Assembly (NCBI GenBank): GCA_002633025.1
Contig: NMRB01000364.1
Span: 339,756-403,755 of the forward strand
Length of the DNA stretch: 64,000 nt
Direction of reading: 5' to 3'
From: Notospermus geniculatus
Taxonomy: Eukaryota > Nemertea > Pilidiophora > Heteronemertea > Lineidae
A model generated the notes under the pieces. The model worked only from the letters and a program-made list of their open reading frames with translations, was not told where the DNA came from and searched no databases. Both the position numbers and the translations under genes were made by a program. Below are positions 10,414 through 20,700 of this stretch, piece by piece. Position 1 is the stretch's first letter. Every line of letters begins with the position of its first letter.

Positions 10414-10706
10414 GCAGGCGCGGATCCAGGATTTTTAGCAGAGGGGGGTCAGGGCCGCCAAGGGCGGTAGTTGCAGGTGGGTGCCGAAGATACCTGCGCG
10501 AACGGGGGGTCTGGGGGTCCTCCCCCAGAAAATTTTGAAATCTAGAAGGCCGTAGATGCGATTTCCTGGCATCTCAGTTTCAAAACAGAAGCTTTAGTCT
10601 TGCGTTTTTTTGCTTATTGTCACAAACTATTGGGAAAAAAACAATTGGTGGTGGCGAGCAGGGGGGGTCATGACCCCCAAAACCCCCCCTCTGGATCCGT
10701 GCCTGC
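10414..10706. mobile_element. MITE with GCAGGCGCGGATCCAG end
   Basis: Begins GCAGGCGCGGATCCAG and ends CTGGATCCGTGCCTGC, so the ends are inverted. A second copy in the opposite orientation lies at 39653-39930, sharing GGTGGTGGCGAGC, the AGCTT block and the CTGGGGGTCC / CCCCAGACCCCC block. The copy here sits inside a TTAGTA-type repeat. Confidence 0.75.
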
Positions 10707-10798
10707 TTAGTGTAGTATTCATTAGTACTAAACTACTAAGCAATTGTCCTTAGTATAGTATTCCTTAGTACGAAGATGATTCCTAACTACAAATTATC

Positions 10799-11527
10799 CT
10801 CAGTGAGGCTGAATGGGTCAATGTCGTCCTGGGTATACCTTATGTTTACCCAGGATTATCCTGGGTAATCATTTTCATTACCCAGGATCATCCTGGGTAA
10901 ACATAAGGATCCTTAACTTTACCCAGCTTGGGAGTTCCCGCCGAATCATGCTGTACGTGCGTCTCTTTCGGCAGAGAACATGCAGTAGGATCATTGCTAA
11001 AAAGGGCTGAAAATTACCGCTATACCTCCTCCGGGGTTTGCAATAGGAAGACAAGACCAATCCCTACAACTTTTCAAAAGGGACCGATAGTAAATTCTTA
11101 ATGACTTAGGAGCGATAGCCCTAGGTAGAACATGTATGATCCATGTGCATTTCGTCATTTTCATGAATTTACTGTTTGCAGAACATGCAGTACGATCATA
11201 ACTCGAAAGGGCTGAAAATTACCGCTATACCTGCTCCGGGGTGTGGAATAGGGAGAAAAGACCAATCCCTACAACTTTTCAAAAGGGACCGATAGTAAAT
11301 TCTCAAGGACTTAGGAGCTATAGGCCTAGTTCGGGGCCACCCTTCATTTCATCATTTACGGTGAATATCAACCTCACTACGCCACTCGGGAACTCCAATC
11401 TGGGTAAAGTTAAGGATCCTTATGTTTACCCAGGGCCATCCTGGGTAAAGAAAATGATTACCCAGGATGATCCTGGGTAAACATAAGGTATACCCAGGAC
11501 GACATTGACCCATTCGGCCTCAGTGAG
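10799..11527. mobile_element. GTCGTCCTGGGT-family MITE, copy M1, with 9-bp target duplication
   Basis: The element body is 10808-11518 (711 bp), flanked by exact CTCAGTGAG at 10799-10807 and 11519-11527. The terminal inverted repeats start GCTGAATGGGTCAATGTCG on the left and end with the complement of GCCGAATGGGTCAATGTCG on the right, and run about 120 bp with nested CCTGGGTA/TACCCAGG palindromes. Inside, a unit of about 200 bp starting GAACATGCAGTA is repeated directly (about 10977 and 11181). It lies 75 bp upstream of the first recognised EGF exon. Confidence 0.9.
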
Positions 11528-11601
11528 AGCATATTCAGAAAATTTGATGAGAATTTTGACCGTGTACCTCGTACATTTCATCATTTTTAATTGTTTTTCA
11601 G

Positions 11602-11730
11602 ATATCGACGAGTGCACAACTGACCCACCCAAACACAACTGTGACGTTAATGCAAAATGTACGAATACAGAGGGATCGTTTAACTGTACCTGTAACGCTG
11701 GATTCGTTGGTACAGGCACTACATGTACAG
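11602..11730 (+). CDS. EGF exon 1 (of those visible)
   Basis: Acceptor TTTTTCAG, donor GTAAAG, 129 bp, phase 1 to 1. It encodes one calcium-binding EGF starting DIDEC with [16 protein letters not shown]. Confidence 0.85.
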
Positions 11731-14700
11731 GTAAAGTTTTTGCAGCTTTGTAATTTTGCCACTCAGGTGAAAATTTTCTTACTCAGTCTTTCAAGGAACT
11801 GTATGGCGACACAAGTCTACTTTTTAGCGGCACTCTAAAAACCTGGATGTTGTATGCCGCTCTAAAATTCTTTTGATACCGAATTCAGTTTGGTGGGTTG
11901 GCGTGTCCCAAAAGTCCAAAGTAACATAACCATGTAGCCCTTTGTCTTTTGGAGGTCCAACATTAAATCATTTCTTTTCTGCAGATATCAATGAATGTAC
12001 AACCACGGACCTGAAATTAAAACACCAGTGTAATGCCATTGCGAATTCTGTTTGTGAAAACGTCCCAGGATCGTACAAGTGTATATGCAAAGCAGGCTAT
12101 TCAATCGCAAACGATGGGAAAACGTGCAATGGTAACGTATTTGATTGATGCATTCTTTTACTGAGCCCTAGACATACTGTCAACAACATCAATCAGATCA
12201 CTTTAGTTCAATCTACAGAGTGGCTCAATAAAAATGTTCAAAATTCCCCATCTCACTCACTTTTTTCCATGTAGGTCCCCGATTTCTTTCTAATTGGGGG
12301 TACCTGGGGGACCCCCCGAGAAACTAGCAAATACCTAATTTCAGCGCCCTCTGATCCTTTTGAGCGGAGGGAGAGCGCTGCAAAGTTTGCACGGATTTCA
12401 CCAAAATTTCAGACCTAAGGACACATACACTGTATTTGCCCATAACTTGAACAGATTTCCTACATGTAATTCCCTATACAATGATACCAGTTAGTCCGCG
12501 TGTCTAGGATAAAATCTGTTCAAGTTATGGGCAAATATGTGTCCTTAGGTCTGAAATTTTGGTAAAATCCGTGAAAACTCTGCAGCCCTCTGCTGACACC
12601 AGCAGGTTCAAAATCCTTCCATGGTTGACTACACAGGACAGATTTTATTGACTCGTGTCAAATCCGACTTGCACCAACTTTTCATTCAGGAAAAACTCAT
12701 ACGCTGGTAATGACAAGTTATAGAGTACATGAATGTAACAACAAGTAAATGGTCAGATTGCAGGCCCGTAGCTACATGTAGCATGGGGACATGGGGGGGG
12801 GGGGNNNNNNNNNNNNNNNNNNNNNNNNNNNNNNNNNNNNNNNNNNNNNNNNNNNNNNNNNNNNNNNNNNNNNNNNNNNNNNNNNNNNNNNNNNNNNNNN
12901 NNNNNCGCAAAACAGGCCCCTTTGGCGCTGGAAGGCGAAGCCTACGTCCGGTCAGCTCGTCTGCTTAAAATGCCCCCCTAGCGAAAAAAGCTAGCCACGG
13001 CCCTGGATTGTACCACTGAGTGAGCAGCTCATCTGAGTTCTACTGAAAGGTTTCAGGATAGACTGGGGTTAAAGTGTCAAGTCGGATGAGAACCTCTACC
13101 GTTGTTGATATCAGACTATATAATAAACCCAAACTTAAACTTTTACTTCATGTACATTCCTTATATACATGTATTGTCTTTTTACAGACGTGAATGAATG
13201 CCTGAACGCCAATGACAACAAGTGTAACCAGGAATGTAAGAATACTGAAGGCAGCTATGAATGTAAATGTTACAGTGATGATTACGTCAAGAGACCGGAC
13301 GGCTTCACCTGTACAGGTAAATTGATTGTACAACAAAAACATCTGTAGCGCCGCCTAACGTCTTTCCTGGCTATGACTTAAGATCATATCACGATTGTGA
13401 CTAACCATGAGTCATATGAATAAAGACTAGCAAATGCTTTTACTTCAGATGTGTACAGCATTGCCTAGTGCATTTGTATTGCAAAATTCAAGTAAAAGCA
13501 TTTGCTACTCATTATTCATATGACCCCCTTGTACCGTCTTCATGAAATAACTGCCCACGTTGGAACATGTATATCCCTACACATGTATTTGATGGCTTCC
13601 TTTTCAGTGAAAGACGCTAACAAATGTAAAACAAACAAGTGCAAAGGAGGTGGAGTGTGCGCAAATGATAAGTGCTCGTGTCCACAAGGATTTAAGTTGG
13701 GCAGCGATAAAGAGACGTGTGAAGGTAAGTGAGACAAATGCTGGTCAGAGAGTGAGTACGACAGATAGGAGTATGACAGATGGGAGTGAGACAGATGGGA
13801 GTGAGACAGATGGGATTGAGACAGATGGGAGTAAGACAGATGGGAGTAAGACAGATGAGGGTAAGAAGGTGGGATTAAGACAGATGGGAGTAAATAAGGA
13901 TGGGAGTAAGGCAGGATGGAGTAAGTCAGATGGGATTAAGACAGATGGGAGTGAAACAGATGTGAGTAAGACAGATACGAGTAAGACACATGAGAGTAAG
14001 TAAGAAGATGGGATTAAGACAGATGGGACTAAGAAGTAAGGCAGATGGTAGTAAGAAACATGGGAGTAAGGCAGGATGGAGTGAGACATATGGGACTGAG
14101 ACAGATGGGATTAAGACAGACAGGAGTAAGCAGATGGGAGTGATACAGATGGGACTAAGACATGTGGGAATAAGATATATGGGACTGAAACAGATGGGAG
14201 TGAGATAGATGGAAGTGAGACAGATGGGAATAAGACAGATGGGAGTCAGACAAATGGGAATAAGACAGATGGGAGTGAGACAGATGTCAGAAAAATAGTT
14301 ACAGCGCATCAAAATTAGTCCATTCATTTGTAATTTACATGTACTCGGAAGCTTATTGCATCCTAATTCTTCTGTTTCAGATATCAACGAATGTGCTGAT
14401 AAGAATTTAAACAAGTGCACTGGACCGGACGACAGCTCAACCTGCAGTGAAGTGAACGGAGGTGGATACAAATGCGGCTGCAAGAAGGGATACAAGCTGA
14501 AATCTGATGGAGTCACTTGTGAAGGTAGGCCTACATAGGTTGAGTCGTTCGGGATCAGTTGCTCTCTCTGAGCTGGTCATTCCTTCGGAGGGCTGACATC
14601 GTTGACAGCTACCGTGGGATGGCGACTTTGATGTGGTAGGAAAAGACATCAATTTTCGATTAAGAAATAGAAACCACGAGAAAATGCCTGGGTGATAGCG

Positions 14701-17700
14701 TTATTTATGGAAAGAAAGTAGCCAAATTTGCGGTTTTCGAGTTGTATATTTTTGGTGTTATATATTTTTGATATGACCCAATACCGTGGCCATTCAAAGC
14801 AAATGGCTCGCGGGGTTTGTTTACATTTTTGGTGGTACCTCCCATAGAGAGTGAATCTCGCCTCCAGGCAAAGCCGTGCTCCACTAGCCATATGCGAAAC
14901 CTGTGCACATATCTGCGAACGTAAACACTGGGGGCGAGGTTCCATTAAAAAATTGTTAAATGGGTTAAATAATGACGTTTTCAAATTCAGTTGGTCAAAA
15001 TGTACATTTTGTGCAATTCACATTGATTTTGAAGTGGCAGATTTTGCAGAATACGCCTCCGAAGTTTGGCTGTCTAATGCATTTCCCTTTAAACTAAAAT
15101 CCTTCTTTCGCCTTTTTCTCAAAATGACGCTTGATATTGAGGACCAACTGTCATGGCGCCCCAACTGAATCAAAACAAACACCGCAAGCCATTTGCTTTA
15201 ACTTGAGGCAAAATTGTTGGTTCCTATAACAGTAACATTAAAGCTGAACTTAATAGATATAAACCCCAAGCGGCAGAGGTAGAAATTACGAACAGCCAAA
15301 CTACCTCTGAAAACGATACACCATCTCGGACGGTCACAGTTGATTTCACTTGCCACCACGCTCTTGAACAGTAAAGGTCTGAGCACAGCTGCCAAATAGG
15401 AAAAAACGAAAAATAATCTGTGATGGCACCGAGATTCGAACCCACAACCCTCTGATCGATTCGCCAACCACTTCCTGCACGTGCCACGAAGACTGCTTGC
15501 TTGCATGACGACAATTCCGATCGCTTTATTTCCTCATGGAGATCTTCAAAACCACAGCGCCATTATTGTAGATCGGCATCGTTGTATGCAAGCAGTCTTC
15601 GTGGCGCGTACAGAAAGAGATTGGCGAATCAATCAGAGGGTTGTGGGTTCGAATCTCGGTGCCATCACAGATTATTTTTCGTTTTTTCTCATTTGGCAGC
15701 TGTGCTGAGATCTTTACTGTTCAAGAGCGTGGTGGCAAGTGAAACCAACTGTGACCGTCCGAGAGGGTGTATCGTTTTCAGAGGTAGTTTGGAAGTGCCT
15801 TGTGGCTGTTCGTAATTTCTACCTCTGCCGCTTGGGGTTTATATCTATTAAGTTCAGCTTTAAACTTTAAACGGTCATGCAGTTATTTGTAAAATGATTA
15901 TGCAGTTTTTTTGGCAAAAAGCTTCTTTTTTAAATCTTCAGATTTGAACGAATGCAGTGATCCATCACTCAACACTTGTGCAAAAGAAGCAACGTGTGCA
16001 AACACACAGGGTTCATACACTTGTACATGCAAGGCCGGGTACAGTGGAACTGGTTCAGTATGCACAGGTAATATCTTTAAACCTCACACAAGGACACTGC
16101 ACACATGTTGACGTCTACAGTCACATGAAAAAGCCTCCCTCTATGTATATATTCCATCATCTGATGATTAAAGAGCTGTCAGTGAGTTGACCAATAGGTG
16201 TCACTACTACGGCCCAATTCAATGCATACAGCGGACCCATTCATTCTTGATCGATCACCAATCACGTGGATTTTCTTATACATGTGTATTGATCTACTAG
16301 TACTTTGCTGCCATCTTTTGGCAAAAGGCATTATATCTGTAATGGGTTTTAAAGCTTCCCTATATTGAATTTTCCGGTTTTTTGGAAGTGTTAAAGAGAT
16401 TGCAGGTAGAGGTCTCATTGCCCTGTGAAGATCGCCAGAAAGCTTTCCTGATACGTACTTCAGATAATCAAAATCTAGTTTTCAGCACACGTTGACAAAA
16501 CTTCAGGCAAAGCTCTAATGTATTCAGTTAGAGCATAGTACATTTTACACTACACTACGTTGGCGCGGAACGTAAGCACTTTCTGAATTCAAAACAGTGC
16601 AACTTTAAGCTTTTTTGTAGAATGGGGAACCGACGTGGCGCTGTGAGCAGTGCGACCGAAGTTTCTTTTTTCTAACGTTGTTTCCATTTATTTCTGGCGT
16701 GAAAAGCACCCGTTTGTTTCGGTCGCCTGGCATTAAAATTTACACCATCTTGTAGCAGATGAAAATATCTGCATTTTGCGGTGCTTTTTTCCTTAAAATG
16801 AAGAGATAGATGGCCATTATGGCAACGTCATCATCTCATTATTCCTGTAGAAAATGTACAGCAGACTTTTTCATGACGCAACGTCAACACCTAAAACGAC
16901 GTCAATGACGTCGTTTCGGTCGCACCGCTCGCAGCGCCGACCTGTCGGGATTTCCGGCACGCGGGTTCCTCATTAGGAAACAGTTTTAAATAGAGGAATA
17001 GTGCAAGTGAACGCAATCTCATTCACTCTCTTAAAAACCCGTTTAATTCCTTCTTTTTTGCAGATAATGACGAATGTGACATGAAGATAGGAAAAGACAA
17101 ATGTAAAAAGGAAAATAATGCGGTTTGTGTCAACACTCCCGGTTCTTTCAAGTGTGAATGTGCCGACGGATACATCGGAGATGGAACATTATGTGAACGT
17201 AAGAAAATGAGAATCGATTTTTTAGAGGTCTTTTGAGCTCCACTGCTTTAGATACGCACGTGTAGTTTTTGTTCGCAGGTGACATTTTTCGTGTGGTCAA
17301 AATGTACATGAATTTCCAATTACGTTGGTGGTGTAATGTTTTTTTTTCAGTTGTTGATGAATGTTCCAAAGAATACCCTCGACATAACTGTTCGAAGGAT
17401 GCCACGTGTACCGACATCAAGGGGTCTTTCAATACCTTCACCTGTAAATGCAAAGAAGGTTTCATTGGAGACGGGAAGACATGCACAGGTAAATATCATA
17501 GCATAATATACAAAATCCGTTAAAACCAAAACCTCTTTTGTTAACATTGGCTTATTAGGCCTATTAAAGGAAATGCCAAATGCCAGATTTTAATAGCTCT
17601 ATTGAACTTCAAATATGGCCGTCAATCGTCCATCCTGAACAACGTACTTTGGCTCATAACATATGAACAATACCACAAAGAAAGTAACCTGGTATGATGT

Positions 17701-20700
17701 TTCCCTGGAACACATTGACTTGACACTTGTTTTTCGTTCTTCTGGTACATTCACCCAGGTATGCACATGGTCCATGGACCATTTCATTTTTGTAGATGTT
17801 GTACAAATGTATTTCATCGTAGCGCCGCATGTGGCCTTCACGCCGAAGCATAAATCAGCAGTTCGAACTAGGCCCTCTCTGTTTCGCATTAAAAAACGTT
17901 TCGATATCATACTAATAGGTTTTTGTTATTTCTTCTATTTTTCAAGATGTCGATGAATGCAAAGGCCAAAACAACTGCGCAAAGGATGCTCTGTGTACCA
18001 ACACTAACGGTTCTTACACCTGCAAGTGTAAGCCTGGATACTCCGGAGATGGAAGGACCTGTACAGGTAAATATCCGAAATTACTTGTCAATTGCAGTTA
18101 ATATCAAAAATTGTATGAAATGTGCAAACATTGACCATTGACCGTTATCGAGAACCAGTCAATTAGGTATTCATTTGAAGGTGCTCTAAAGCTACATTTA
18201 GCTGACACGCGGATTGCGGAACGCGGAAGCGGAAAATGCAATGCATTTCGCATACAACATATCACTTCCGCCGGGGATTCCGCATCCCTATACCGCATTC
18301 CGGATGCCTCGAGCTTTCCAATGGTAATGGTGCCGCTCATCATGGCCACCATGTGTCTGTACTACCTCATACTTCGTACGCACAAACCCATGGAGAATTT
18401 TGCCCGGAATATGTGTTTGCCTCGCACCTCGAATTGCCGTGCACCAATCAGGACACTTGTTATAGCCAACCTCGCTCCCAGGTTGGCAACAAGCCAATTG
18501 CCAACAAATTATAGCACCATTTGAAGAACTTTTTGAAAACTCTGTTGGTACTGGGGATGATGAAAAAATATTGCCAGTTTACGCCTTTAAATCTGTAAAA
18601 TTTCTCATGCTTTGGTCTCTAGCGTTGGAAGTGACTCTGATTTTCAGGCGTTGATGAATGCAAAACGGGTAAAAACGACTGCGATTCAAATGCCAACTGT
18701 ACCAATACAGCGGGATCGTACAAGTGTACCTGTAAGACCGGCTGGCAGGGCGATGGCAAGAAATGCACAGACGTCGATGAATGCAAACTGAAGACAAGCA
18801 ACTGTAATGTCAATGCCAAATGTCTGAATACTCCTGGGAGTTTCCAATGTTCGTGTAACCCTGGCTACCAAGGTGACGGAGTGCAATGCAAAGGTTAGTG
18901 TCTATTTAAGACCGCCACCACCTCACAAGGGGGTATTCAAAGACCCTGGAGACTGGAGAGTAGACAATGGAGAGCGTCACTGTTCTCCGCCACCTGGATT
19001 CACATAGAAGCAACCAAATCGATGCACCAATCAGGTTGGTCGAATTTGATCACATGATTTTGTGAGGTAAACATATAAGCACGTGCTACCTGGAGGCAGC
19101 CATCTTAAATGACGTCATTCCTACGCGAAAAGAAGTACGGGGCACTGACGTTTGAAGGCACTAAGACGAAACCGTGTGACCTCTGCATAGGTGATTTCCT
19201 TCGCCCTTCAAGAATTCAATCTCATTTTCAGATGTTGATGAATGCACAAGCACCGTTCTCAAGAATGACTGTGACAAGAATGCGATATGCACAAACAAAC
19301 CAGGATCTTTCTCGTGCGCGTGTAAACCATTCTACTTTGGCGATGGGAAGAAATGCACACGTGGTATGTATTGCATCAACATGGGTCATGATTTGAAGCT
19401 TAAAGGAGCTGGACGCCCAAGTTGTAAACACTCACTCACTGGTTCTCTATCCACGCGACGCCTGCGGTGCTGCCACCTATTGTCGGTGATATGTACTGAC
19501 GTGAATATCATGAATGAGTTGCATCGGACCAGGCACCAGTCTAACGATCATGAGGCGCTACTGGTGCTGCCACCTGCATGAAGGAATAAAACTAGTTTGC
19601 CGACCATGTTTGTAAACAAACAAGCTTGTTTACAACTTCGGCGTCTAACTCCTTTAAGGCGCCACTCCACGTGACAGTTTTCTATCAAAAGTTTGCTGTC
19701 AGATAGTCAATTATTGCTCTCGGACAGCAAAAATTGCTGTCATGCAGTACTGTATGACAGCAATAATTGACTATCTGACAGCAAACTTTCGATAGAAAAC
19801 TGCCATGTGGAGTGGCGCCTTTAGTGTACTGGCCCATCTCAATCTTGTCCAAACAAGGCCATCGACTACATCTTTAACCTTGTCCCATTCATGTCATCTT
19901 TTGCACTAACTCATAAATTATAAATGAATCTGACCCCTACTTGACCCTGCCTCCGAGCCAATCAGAACTCGTGAAACAAATCGCCGTCCGGCACTTTCTC
20001 TTCTCTTCCCTCATACATTTGTAACACGGATTTTGATTGGCACGTCGATTAGCCTTCGCACACCGATGACTGGCTGAGGCTCTAACCGTCTCAGAAACGG
20101 GAAATGTGATGGATTCAAACCAGGCTAGATGGGCGTCAGGCCAGATAGACTGGTGAGAATCAGATGCCCATCTCTTGATGTTGCTTGCACTCATTTTCCT
20201 TCCTGGCCAACAAGATTAAAGAGAAGCGCAAGCGGATTTTGTTTACATTTGAAAGGGGACAAATTGTGTCAACAAACCTGTGTTTACAAACATTCAACTG
20301 CATTCTGATTAGCTGAGAGAGTGTGTCATCATGCTAAGTATGCTTATGTCACTATGGAATCGCGTATCAGTGACAGTCAGTGAGATGTGACGTGGCATTG
20401 TAGGCCTGTCTTTCGATTGTTTACAAACACCATTCAATGTAAACAAAATCCCCTTGCGCTTCGCTTTAAGACATTGTTTTCTTATTTCAGCTACTTTCAC
20501 TACAAAACTGTCAGTGTCACTTAAGCTGGATTATCTGGTGGCCTACGGTGATCCTAAATCGAAGGAATTCATTGCACTTGCGACATCAATCGAGATAAAT
20601 TTTGCCGCCAAGTGCAACAAACGATTCGGTTTGAATTCTTGCCAAGTAAAGGTCCTTAGTTTAACGTAAGTTTCGATTCCAGGCGCCTGATTCACAAAGC

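Noticed and set aside
13745-14516. Long reverse-strand ORFs rich in SVLLPSV and ICLTPIC
   Set aside because: They arise from the 15-bp tandem repeat, which cannot shift frame; they overlap a true EGF exon on the other strand.
14851-15168. Similar ORFs at 14851-15168 and 29086-29451
   Set aside because: Both lie in copies of the same MITE; similarity comes from the transposon and the frames carry no domain.
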